A stretch of 64,000 nucleotides of DNA from Ciona intestinalis (Eukaryota > Chordata > Ascidiacea > Phlebobranchia > Cionidae): the NCBI RefSeq assembly GCF_000224145.3, contig NC_020173.2:2760496-2824495 (forward strand), in the 5' to 3' direction. Positions 55,041 to 64,000 of the stretch are shown in pieces. Position 1 is the stretch's first letter, and each line of letters starts with the position of its first letter. Below the pieces are notes generated by a model, which saw nothing but the letters and a program-made list of their open reading frames with translations, was not told the DNA's origin and made no database searches. A program made the translations under genes and the position numbers.

Positions 55041-55228
55041 TATAGTAGGGTGGGGTAAGATGGGAAATGTTTTTAATCGTTTTCTTGTTGTTTTGGGTAA
55101 TAAACAAAAAATATTCACATAACTAGTTAATTCTGACCTATCTCTTAAAACTGTCGGTTAAAAATAAAAACAGGAAATATGGGATTTACTTACTATCAGT
55201 GTCCCATTTTACCCCACATAAGTACTAT
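55041..55228. mobile_element. MITE-like element, GTAGGGTGGGGTAAGATGGGA family
   Basis: Terminal inverted repeats of about 20-22 bp: left GTAGGGTGGGGTAAGATGGGA at 55045-55065, right TCCCATTTTACCCCACATAA around 55202-55221. Other copies in this window: 3801-3972, 40019-40211, 42556-42753 (inverted) and 52022-52214. Four share an internal phrase AACAATTAACAAC, TAGGAGTCGTGA and TTTATAATTCTTTGAAT. Confidence 0.8.
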
Positions 55229-55314
55229 ATCAGAGAGGCTTTGTAATTTCACAATTCGGTGGAGGAAAATATTTACAATTCCTATGAAGATTGGAATGAT
55301 CTTTAGGTTTGGAA

Positions 55315-57543
55315 TTACTTTAGTCTGTAAAGCATTTTCCGCTGCATGCGATGCTGGATCTCTCCTCTTCTCATCATTAGTTGAAGAACTTTGTGGATCT
55401 TTCGTTCATCGTATCGTTGCTTCGCGAAATCTTGTACAATGGCGTGTTCGGAAACCTGGGATCCGATAACAAAGCGCCGTTTGATTTGACGCTCGATGCG
55501 GTTTAGCTCCTCCTGATCAGATGTGGATGTGAATCCTTCTACTCCGGATAAATCTCCAGTTAGAGCCGCATCCAGAGTAGAGACTTGGAAGAGACGAAGA
55601 GCTTCATCTACTTCTGCCTCTCCTGCGAATGCTTGGAGTTTCATCTTTGCGAGAGACTCAGTGATCCTCACAACAGCTTCAAGTTGCCTCACTGTAATGG
55701 GGATTGAAGTTTTCTTCTGCGTATCAATTTCATGCGACCTCGCTCCTGAACGCATCAGTACGTATCTGTTCTGCAACTTTTCACAAGCTGCTTTTGATAA
55801 GCGTGGCCCACAGCGTGCTCTGCAGAATGAAATGTATTTAGTGAGAGTTAAAATATCTATCTCGCCTTCATTAGTTGGTTTTGAAGTTGTATTCGCTGCC
55901 ATATGAACTCCCATCACATGCTTTGCGAGTGTCACATCACGTTTCTCATCATGCTCATCTTTTACAATAAAAATCATGTCAAAACGTGACAAAATTGTTG
56001 GCATAAAGTCAATATTTTGTTCTCCTTTACTATCATCCCATCTTCCATACACAGAGTTGGCAGCAGCAAGAACAGAGCATCGAGAATTCAACGTAGTTGT
56101 AATACCAGCCTTTGCGATTGAAATAGTTTGTTGTTCCATTGCTTCGTGAATCGCAACTCTGTCGTCTTCTCTCATTTTATCGAACTCATCAATGCATACG
56201 ACTCCACCATCAGCAAGCACCATAGCTCCTCCTTCCACTACAAAGTTCCTCGAATTTGGATCTCGCATCACTGCTGCAGTTAACCCGGCAGCACTGCTAC
56301 CTTTCCCTGAGGTGTAAACACCAATTGGCGATACCTGCTCTACGAACTTCAACAGTTGAGACTTGGCAGTTCCAGGATCACCAAGAAGAAGAAGATTGAT
56401 GTCTCCTCTCCTCGTCAATCCATCCGGAAGTCTCTTCCTTGATCCTCCGAACAACAAACTCGCAATAGCTTTCTTAATGTCAAGACTTCCAAAAATTGAC
56501 GGGGCGATTGACTTCGCGATGGTGTTGTAGATGTTTGGAGATGCAGCTAATCTTCTGATCTTTTCTTCGTCCTCCTGAGTGAAGGGGTTGCCCATTGATC
56601 TTCCAGGTCCTCCCGTCTCCACTTCCACTCCAAGTACTCGGATGTACGGAGTCCTGATCCCAACTCCAACTCGGCTCCCCTTTTGTTCTCTGTTCTTAGC
56701 TGTAACACCCTTAGCTGCACGTCGAATGGAGTATATGCCAATAATCGTGACCCGATTACCAGGCACGACGCGGTCACACAAATAGCGATCAAGATATAGT
56801 TGGAGGTGCCGTGGCATCTCACCCATTGGCACGGCATCTGGTGCCTCTTGCAATTTTAAAGTTTGAAAATCAACACAAACACATTTATCTGGCAGAATGA
56901 AGTATGGGTCAATTGGACAGGGTTCTCGGCCTTGTGCTTCAGTTGTGCATTTTCGTGGGAGGGTGTAACCTTCTAAACCGGGGTTGACACGAACATTTGA
57001 AATAGTGGAGCGGCATGATCGGCACTGAAGAGCGATTTGTGTCGCTTTTGCTCTTACTGATGAGGCAGACACAGCTATACCGGGAACTTTAATCAGTTTT
57101 GACATCATCGTTGCATTCAAGGCACGAACTGAAACACTTCTAGCTGAAGATTTAAAACTGATTTGAATATCTTTAATATCTTCTTCATTCTCTGGTCTTG
57201 GTCTCGTAACTTCGTCTGCAATTTCTTTCGCTGCTTGCTCAAATAGCGGTAGATACTCCGCAGGACGCTGGTATATGAAATCAGCCAATTCATCGTCATA
57301 CGAAGCCAGATGTCCAAGGTCTATTTCCAGCCAGTACTCCCCTAAGTTGTAGTGCCTTCGAAGTTCGTCTCTGTACAGATAAGACACGCCAGTCGCTGCG
57401 GCAGAGACGTGGTACTCGCGCAGAAAATCTCGAAATTTCTTCTTGATTTGAGTGCGTTGAACTTGCGCAGTATCCGACTGTTCTTCTGAGCCAAAATTGT
57501 CACTGAAAAATACGCCAGGATCGTCAAACCCAGACATCGCCAT
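55315..57543 (-). CDS. MCM5: MCM5 replicative helicase subunit
   Basis: Intronless frame of 742 residues (human 734). Order: N-terminal domain, zinc-binding cysteines near 174, 177, 199 and 209, OB-fold, then the AAA+ core with Walker A GDPGTAKS (388-395), Walker B CIDEFD (450-455), sensor region [10 protein letters not shown] and arginine-finger SRFD (519-522), ending in a winged-helix tail. MCM5 forms the MCM2-7 hexamer that licenses and unwinds replication origins in the nucleus. The first ATG in the frame is used; a second Met two codons on (MSGFDDPG) is the usual family start, so either is possible. The TEX47-like gene starts 536 bp away on the other strand. Confidence 0.98.
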   Translation of the reverse strand: MAMSGFDDPGVFFSDNFGSEEQSDTAQVQRTQIKKKFRDFLREYHVSAAATGVSYLYRDELRRHYNLGEYWLEIDLGHLASYDDELADFIYQRPAEYLPLFEQAAKEIADEVTRPRPENEEDIKDIQISFKSSARSVSVRALNATMMSKLIKVPGIAVSASSVRAKATQIALQCRSCRSTISNVRVNPGLEGYTLPRKCTTEAQGREPCPIDPYFILPDKCVCVDFQTLKLQEAPDAVPMGEMPRHLQLYLDRYLCDRVVPGNRVTIIGIYSIRRAAKGVTAKNREQKGSRVGVGIRTPYIRVLGVEVETGGPGRSMGNPFTQEDEEKIRRLAASPNIYNTIAKSIAPSIFGSLDIKKAIASLLFGGSRKRLPDGLTRRGDINLLLLGDPGTAKSQLLKFVEQVSPIGVYTSGKGSSAAGLTAAVMRDPNSRNFVVEGGAMVLADGGVVCIDEFDKMREDDRVAIHEAMEQQTISIAKAGITTTLNSRCSVLAAANSVYGRWDDSKGEQNIDFMPTILSRFDMIFIVKDEHDEKRDVTLAKHVMGVHMAANTTSKPTNEGEIDILTLTKYISFCRARCGPRLSKAACEKLQNRYVLMRSGARSHEIDTQKKTSIPITVRQLEAVVRITESLAKMKLQAFAGEAEVDEALRLFQVSTLDAALTGDLSGVEGFTSTSDQEELNRIERQIKRRFVIGSQVSEHAIVQDFAKQRYDERKIHKVLQLMMRRGEIQHRMQRKMLYRLK

Positions 57544-58079
57544 CTTGAATAACTAAACGCCTAAACAACTGAATAAACCAAACAAAAAATAACGTCAACA
57601 AAAGCAACTTAAAGAACTGATAACAGATCTCCAGCAAAGCGCGGGGAAATGAGATATTTCGCGCCAAATTTTATACCAGTGATGCCGTGTGAGAAATATT
57701 TTGAAACTAAACTCAAAACTACACATGGTTACTTTTAACGAAATTGGTACGCATTGAATTTAAAGACCCTTAGCTATAAAGCAGAATATTTTAATAAAAA
57801 CAATACAAATTTGAATCAATGAACAAGTCTACTAATGTTTTTAGGGAGTAATTTAGATCTTAGCGATATTGTATACCTGTAACTTTTTAAAATTGCTTTG
57901 AAATTAAAAAAAATTGTGTATTTTAGTTATAAAGAAGAAATAAACAATCAGAAAATATAAGATTTCTAATCTAACTTTCGTTGCCGTAGCAACCACTTTG
58001 TATTAGGTGATTCCCCTGAATTCTTTCAAATGAGTATTACAAAATAAAGTTGTATTTCTGTTATAAACTTGGCACGACT
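57544..58079. promoter_or_regulatory. Divergent promoter region, MCM5 / TEX47-like
   Basis: 536 bp with GCGCGGGGAAATGAG and TTTCGCGCCAAATTTTA near 57641-57673. TTTCGCGCC-type sites are E2F-like motifs expected at MCM genes, here about 115 bp upstream of the MCM5 ATG. Regulation by E2F is inferred from the motif and the gene family. Confidence 0.6.
57658..57666 (-). promoter_or_regulatory. E2F-like site (TTTCGCGCC) upstream of MCM5
   Basis: A match to the E2F/DP consensus TTTSGCGC, about 115-125 bp upstream of the MCM5 start. E2F control of MCM genes is established in other animals. Not tested here. Confidence 0.6.
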
Positions 58080-60037
58080 ATGGGTTCTATACATGAAAAT
58101 GAACCAGATTCAACAGTCTACGAATCAAGGGTGTCGTATTTTATGCTTCTAGAAGAAAAACAGCGAGCACTTAATAAAAAAGCATTACTTCACAGGTAAA
58201 ACTATTTTGTCATATTTAAAAAGAATATTCTTTGTCATGTGTTAACTTATACATGTAAAAGGACTTCAAAGTTGCATATCTAAGCAATGTAATGATATTT
58301 TAAGGTTGGTATACATCGCAAAATTGTCCCCAGAACTGTTGGATAAACGAGATCTTGGGTATTATTATGAAGAACTATTCAAAGAGTTACAGGTTTGTTC
58401 TTTTATTATAAACACAAAGTCTAAATTTTAGACATTTAACATTGTGGTCTGTTTTATAGAGCAACCAACAATCAACGACTTAAAATTATATTAACTGTTG
58501 GTGATGTAGCATAATAACAACACAGTGTAGATTTGTTAGTCAGATCAAACTACTTTACCACAGAATACACACCAAGCTGAAGGGGTATCAGGAATTCTCC
58601 TCATATATCCTGGATATGCAGTACATTTTATTGAATCGTCATCTGATATGATCTACTCAATACTGAGGGATATGGATAAGCTTGTGTCGCAGGGAAATAC
58701 ATTAATTACAGATCCTAAAATACTCACACTGAGTCATGATGTCCCAACAAGGTAAAATGTCAATCAAACTGATACTCAATATAAGTTTGTTACTAATTCA
58801 ATAAAGAATTGTACCGGTATTTAACTGTAAATAATTTTTTATTGTCAGACTGATAATTAAGCCATACGATTGGGTTTGAGAATTGTCGGTGTCTTGCTAC
58901 ATATACACCCACAATGGTACCAGTAATGAACCTTGAACCCTAGCGTACTAGCAGCTACATGCAGGCACACTTACAACCATACATGATTTTTTATCATATT
59001 AATGATATAAACTGTTTTTTACAGATTATACCAAGCTTGGAGTTACAGAGTTCTTAATATAACATCGGGCAGGGAGGAATATGAGGTTTGTAAGCATTTA
59101 CACAAGTGTATTAACCTCCAATTTAACAACTTTTAACCTCCATTAACCTCCAATTTAACAACCTTTAAACATGGCTCAACAAACAAAAAAAAACATAAAA
59201 CACCTTTTAAATTTAAACAAGATACAATAAAAATAACTGAAAATGCCGTTTTCATAATATTCCCTTTCTCCTGCATGAATATTAAATATCAATCTATTAA
59301 AATTGAATCCATAAATATTTGTTCCGTCACCACTGCTTGTGCAAAATAAACTGCTTGTGCAAAATAATATAAAAGTAACTTCCAGGGCAAAGAAGGAGTT
59401 GATGAATTGGTTGTTGAAGCCGTCACCTCCCTTCTTAAACTTGGAATGTTCATTCTTAAGTCACCAAAACTTAATGTGAGTATTATTATTGTTGAAGATT
59501 GTGATTGGGCTAAGTTTACTGTATGGTTAACCATGTGTCTGTTTGTCTTGGTGTAGAAAGAGACATCTATGTTGTAACGTATTAGTGAGCATGAGTTGTA
59601 GGAATACAATGCACCATGTGTGTTTGGTGTATAGGAAGACACCCATGTTGTAAATAAACAGTATGTAATCAGGCGGTCTTTATAGTGTAGAAGAAATAGC
59701 CCATAATATACCTGGACAATTAACATGAGGTGTAAAGCACAAACATCATATAACTAACTTATATACTATATAAGGGTTGTCAATAAGACATTAAAAAATC
59801 CTACCACAACAAAAAATATATACAAGCCATTTGCAGGTAACAAGTGCTATGGACACTTTACATGAAACTGTTCCTGATCTCCTTATCCCACAAGACCAAC
59901 TTGCTTTCCTCATAAAACGACCAGAGCTTGACTCTCCAGCTGCATTTCTTAAACTATTTGACCAACCAGTGGATATAGCATTGGATAACGAGCTAATGTG
60001 GCCACTTGAAGAAAATATTGCAGTCAATTTAAAATAG
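58080..60037 (+). CDS. TEX47: TEX47-like (C7orf62) protein with BLUF-type domain
   Basis: Exons 58080-58195, 58305-58392, 58564-58751, 59025-59085, 59386-59475 and 59837-60037 join in phase to 247 residues, close to the length of human TEX47. The hallmark is GVSGILLIYPGYAVHFIESS (third exon), which resembles the beta strand and helix of the BLUF-like fold (sensor of blue light using FAD), followed by a helix (IYSILRDMDKLV). The flavin-binding residues cannot be judged from this. In mammals TEX47 is testis-expressed. Function unknown. The name is from recall of family pattern. Confidence 0.75.
59505..59665. repeat. TACACC/GGTGTA minisatellite in TEX47-like intron 5
   Basis: Two units with ACCATGTGT...TTGGTGTA dyads followed by GACA(T/C)C(T/C)ATGTTGTAA, the same family as at 6930 and 22560. 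Confidence 0.6.
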
Positions 60038-60470
60038 GGTTTATTACACAGAAGATACATAGCTTCTCAACTGTTGATTTTATATAAAAATCCTAAAAAA
60101 TAGGGATTGTTTTCTGTTGCATTTATATGATTGAACTTCCATATATATGTACTGCATTACTGAAGTAGTTGGGTAATACATTTTTTCTGTGACACTTGTT
60201 AAAAAATGGATTTTGTTTTTTTTCTTTACTATTTGTACAGTAGCCTCGATACTTAAAACTTAAAAAAAGTTACTAGGTAACAAACGACTTACTTTTACAG
60301 CAAAAAATAATATTGGCCAAAAATTTAAACAACAGAAACTTTTAAATTTATATTTTTAAACCAACACAAACACAAATTCTAAAAATTCAAGTGAATCCAA
60401 TGTTTTTCCCATGAACAGTTTCTAACATCAACTGTACAACCTCAGTGACATCACAATTGCATCAATGACA
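60038..60470. other. Convergent 3' region between TEX47-like and PPIH
   Basis: 433 bases of 3' UTR-like AT-rich sequence. No gene seen. Confidence 0.5.
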
Positions 60471-63289
60471 TCATAATTCCCCACATTGTGTTATAACAAC
60501 AGGTAGCTTAGGTCTGTTGTTTGGTCCAACTGGAACATTTTCAATTTTTCGAACAACCAACAAACTTTCACCTAACACTTTACCTGCGTAAATAAAACAA
60601 CAATTTCAAATGACCTTATATAATTTAAAAAAAAACATATATATTTATAATATTTATTTATTTTTTATTATGCTACACATATTGACAAAGCCAGGGGACA
60701 AAGGACATGATTGTTTAACATATTTTACTAACACACTAGACACGCTTTGTACCTCAAGTTACCTTATTTTTTACAACTTACCAGCTGAATTTCAAATTAA
60801 CGCAAAAAAATTAAATGGATTTGATTGTTATGCCACATAGTGCCAGCGGACCAATTTCATATTTCTTTCAATATATTTTGCTACACACCAGTCACATCTG
60901 TAACTCATGTTACTTTTATTTTTATAATTTTATTAATATGGTTAAGCTATAAGAATGACAAAGACATTTAAACACTGGCTGTTGAATAACATGGCTGAAA
61001 ATGTAATTAAACACTAAAACGAAGCTAGCTTTATTGCAAATTCTAAAACAAAATAGAAAAAACAACATCAGTGTTAACAGAACCACACAATATATATATA
61101 ACATTGTTTACTTTCTATACAAATAAAATTTAATTTAAACTTACCAAATACAACATGTTTCTTGTCTAAGAAATCGCATTTGGCACAAGTTATAAAGAAT
61201 TGGCACCCGTTGGTGTGAGCTCCACTGTTTGCCTGGAAATTTAACAAACCGGTAAATGAATGTAACTTAAATCTATCCTGCTGTGGCCAGAAAACGACAG
61301 TCTTTATGACATGGGTGTTCATATAACTCCAGCTTACGAGTTATCTAGTATGTTACATTGTAGGTGATTATTTCGAAAGGATTTTGTTTTGTTTGTATAG
61401 CTGATAATTTGATGTTACAGTAAATTGCAACTTTTCAAACTTGGGTTTATTTTTATTTAAAGGGTTACTACCTGATGATTAATCACATACAGGGATAACA
61501 TTGTGTTTAATCTGTGTTTTTTTTTAATTAGGAAGTGTACAAGCAAATTCCACAAAAATATAAAGAAATATAAATATTACAAGTAGAGTCATAGACAAAT
61601 TTACATGTATATGGACTATTAAATAAAATGTGTCTATAATTTTTGTTCTAACCAAAAAACAAACTTGCACTTCTGAAATACAAATACTAATTACCATAAT
61701 ATGCTTATGGCCTATACATGACCAAGATTGAGCTATCAACAAACTAATAATAACACTTGAACTTACCATAGACAACAGACCAGGTCCTGTATGTCTCATC
61801 TTGAAATTCTCATCTTCAAACTTTCCTCCATAAATACTCATTAAGCCAGTACCGTTGTTCTGTGTAGGTAAAAATTGCAATATTTGGTATCTACTATCTT
61901 TATCAATTACCTTATTTTAATGTTTAAGACCCTAAATGTTAGAGAATGTGTCAAAATCCGAAAAGCGCAAGTTCCCAACTACCAAGCAATAGTAGAAAGT
62001 CTGAGTTAGTATTTATATTTAAGGGTTAAATAAACACCATAATTTGTATTTTAGGATAAAAAAAGGGTCTTAGCAATGGACAAGCAGTTACCAAACGTAT
62101 TGACTTTAGATGTTAGTGATTAACACTTTTCAGAAAAAATGACTGATAAATTTACATAGAAAAAATTGGCTTGCAAGAACAGCCTAAAAGCACTGACATT
62201 GCATGCCACGAAGTCACAGATATATCTTCAACATGTAGCTTATTGCTTATTATATGATCATATATAGGAAATAAGAACTTGCACGGACCTGTACAAAGTC
62301 TCCCCCTTGTACCATGAAGTCTTTAATGACACGATGGAATGAACATCCTTTATATCCGAGTGGAATTCCATCTCTCCTGCGTGGTAAGTTACATTATTAA
62401 TACAGGTACAGTAGTACAGTATTGCAACTTGCAAGCATATACATAAAAAAAATGCATTTTTTTACAATATTTTTCATTTGCTAGATCAAGACTATTATTT
62501 ATAACATACACTATTTTAATTTCAAATTAACTGTGATAGCACAATGAACATTATATTTTACACCCCAGTGAAGGTATTCTCGCCTAAAACTAAATTCAGT
62601 CGCTCGCAGTCATCTGAAATAAAAATAGTCGGCCGACCAAAATTTAGTTTGTGTATTTTATGTCTAGTTGGGCAACTAAATTTCTGCATAACTTATTACA
62701 GAAGTTAATCATTTAAAATTTAGCCAATAAGTTTTAGTCCCCCTAATAAAAGCCAAATCTAATCCACCAATTTAGTTTGTAGATGAGAATTCCTCCCCTG
62801 GACTGTGAAATTTAATGTTTATTATGTTATCACAGTAAATTTGAAATTTAAATGCTGTATGTTACACAAGAAATATCAGTCTTGCGCTGCGCATGGAAAA
62901 TGTTGTGAAATTCTGCATACTGAATTATTATTAAGCAATTAAGTATTGTATCACCTGAATTCTCCTGTACAAAATTGGCGAAAGTTTTCAGCAGTTCTCG
63001 GAACAATGTCGGCAAAAAGTTCAATTTTGATTTGACCAATTGGCTGAAACATGAAAAATTTATTAAAACTCATTAAAAAATTAAACATATATATGTGACA
63101 AATATGTTAACAAGGGTTGTGTTCATTTAAACAGCAGAGAAAAATAACAGATAAGCAAGTGTTATAGCATCCCATAATGCAAATATATGTAAATTATTGT
63201 TAGAAAAAACACATTAGATTATAAAAAATTACCTGTCCCCCAACTGAAACCTCCAGAAACACAATCGGATTTTTTTCGTCGCAGGCCAT
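60471..63289 (-). CDS. PPIH: PPIH, spliceosomal cyclophilin (peptidyl-prolyl isomerase H)
   Basis: Exons 63289-63233, 63043-62955, 62376-62289, 61859-61767, 61232-61145 and 60583-60471 give 175 residues (human 177). Cyclophilin landmarks: [33 protein letters not shown] with the catalytic Arg, and [15 protein letters not shown]. The PPIH-specific [14 protein letters not shown] and the C-terminal [17 protein letters not shown] and QCGEL end identify it over other cyclophilins. PPIH binds the U4/U6 snRNP (PRPF4/PRPF3). Odd point: the Trp of KCDWLDGKHVV is Phe 130 here. The last exon was missed by simple open-frame search because it is short. Confidence 0.97.
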
Positions 63290-63735
63290 AATACTTTAAT
63301 ATGGTGAAATGCAAAACTCCACGTGATATCAAAATACAAACACAAAAAAAGCGAGATTTTGATTTTCTATTGATAAAGTGTCCTTTTTTCCTTTTCTCTC
63401 AAAAATAGAGAAGGTTTCTATATATTTCTGCTACACCACAGAAGAATGTTGCAAGTTTTTTTGGGGGTTAATAATTCTATTTGCTAAACCTAACGATTAC
63501 TCAAAGCATTTAAAAGGGCCTTAAAGCAACACTCCCCGATTTACCAAATGTCTTGGAGATATCTATGACAAACCCTATTTCCCCTTTCTCGCTCTCTCGG
63601 CCTCTATGGTTACGAAGTAACGCTATTTTTAAGTTACGAAAAACCGTAAATGTTAACTAGTTTGGAACGCTAAACTGAGTTCAATTTTGGTTATTTTTTT
63701 CACGTATTTAGATATAATGAATTTAGGTCCTTAAC
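63290..63735. promoter_or_regulatory. Divergent promoter region, PPIH / ARMH1
   Basis: 446 bp separating two divergent ATGs, with no exon. It contains pyrimidine-rich (CCCCTTTCTCGCTCTCTC) and TTACGAAGTAACG motifs and no obvious TATA box. Confidence 0.45.
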
Positions 63736-64000
63736 ATGCCGCATAGTCAATCTGCCGTTTCGAAAGTTCAAATTTTGCTCTCACGATGGGATAAAGGGTC
63801 CGCGTTGGTTCGTGGCGAGATTTTAGTCGAGTTTTTGAAGAATTGCGTCGGAAAAACTGGTCCAGAGTTAGAGCAAGAGTTTGGACAAGCTGCCAGCCTA
63901 TTTCTGACTAGATTAACAGCATGGTTAAGGCTTACTTATATGATGGGAAGTTGTATAGGGCTTCAGTTAAAAGCACTTCATGTGTTTCTAACAGCAACTA
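63736..64000 (+). CDS. ARMH1: ARMH1 (armadillo-like helical domain protein 1), first exon, cut by window end
   Basis: An open frame from ATG 63736 runs to the window end (88 codons). After a variable N-terminus it reads VGKTGPELEQEFGQAASLF then LTRLTAWLRLTYMMGSC, which matches human ARMH1 (C1orf228) nearly residue for residue. Human ARMH1 is an armadillo-type protein of unknown function. No splice donor is seen before the edge. Confidence 0.9.
   Translation, partial: MPHSQSAVSKVQILLSRWDKGSALVRGEILVEFLKNCVGKTGPELEQEFGQAASLFLTRLTAWLRLTYMMGSCIGLQLKALHVFLTAT

Larger units (their letters stand above)
53275..55314. other. Repeat-containing intergenic DNA, GNAT copy 2 / MCM5
   Basis: Two kilobases of AT-rich DNA without a recognisable exon. 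Includes a loosely repeated block at 53490-53930 built on ACTTTGTATC(A/G)CTAGTTTTTAA, a duplicated 140-bp unit at 54058-54352, and a MITE copy at 55041-55228. Convergence with MCM5 means its 3' UTR lies at the right end. Confidence 0.5.

Noticed and set aside
55523-55906. Plus-strand frame antisense to MCM5
   Set aside because: A mirror of the MCM5 coding frame; no independent family likeness.

Overview
This is a gene-dense, intron-rich, AT-rich animal window. Gene content and style (compact spliced genes of chordate type, very short intergenic gaps, one dicistron-like gene pair, dispersed short MITEs and minisatellites) point to a tunicate, most likely Ciona. The species call is inference. 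All gene models were built by hand: a model was accepted when exon phases closed on GT/AG sites and the joined protein read as a known family.

Layout: (1) 1-2300 upstream DNA. (2) 2714-21166 (+) an AHCYL1/2 (IRBIT) gene with two mutually exclusive coding first exons and a 9 kb regulatory-looking intron holding many TGACGT-type motifs. (3) 22205-24125 (-) GDP-D-glucose phosphorylase (GDPGP1), 4 exons. (4) 25199-35412 (+) SFI1, a centriolar protein, 21 exons, with one internal one-base frame problem and a 21-bp minisatellite next to exon 18. (5) 36438-43750 (-) a 731-residue helical protein, probably TMEM232, 15 exons. (6) 44216-45112 and 45123-46394 (+) the C8orf82/UPF0598 and MFSD3 homologues, 10 bases apart. 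(7) 46714-48129 (-) intronless ECSIT and 48358-49758 (-) an SBK-like protein kinase. (8) 50859-51529 and 52594-53274 (+) tandem intronless GNAT acetyltransferase copies, the first frameshifted, the second carrying a MITE immediately 5' of its start. (9) 55315-57543 (-) intronless MCM5. (10) 58080-60037 (+) a TEX47-like BLUF-domain protein. (11) 60471-63289 (-) the spliceosomal cyclophilin PPIH. (12) 63736-64000 (+) the first exon of ARMH1, cut by the window end.

Genes mostly alternate in strand, so most gaps are either short divergent promoters (about 450-1070 bp) or short convergent 3' ends. The genes do not form one pathway. Several (SFI1, TMEM232-like, TEX47-like, ARMH1) belong to families linked to centrioles, cilia or sperm, and C8orf82 with MFSD3 also lie in the same chromosome region (8q24.3) in human. 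No tRNA, rRNA, CRISPR or large mobile element was recognised; mobile DNA is limited to MITE-like elements and tandem repeats.
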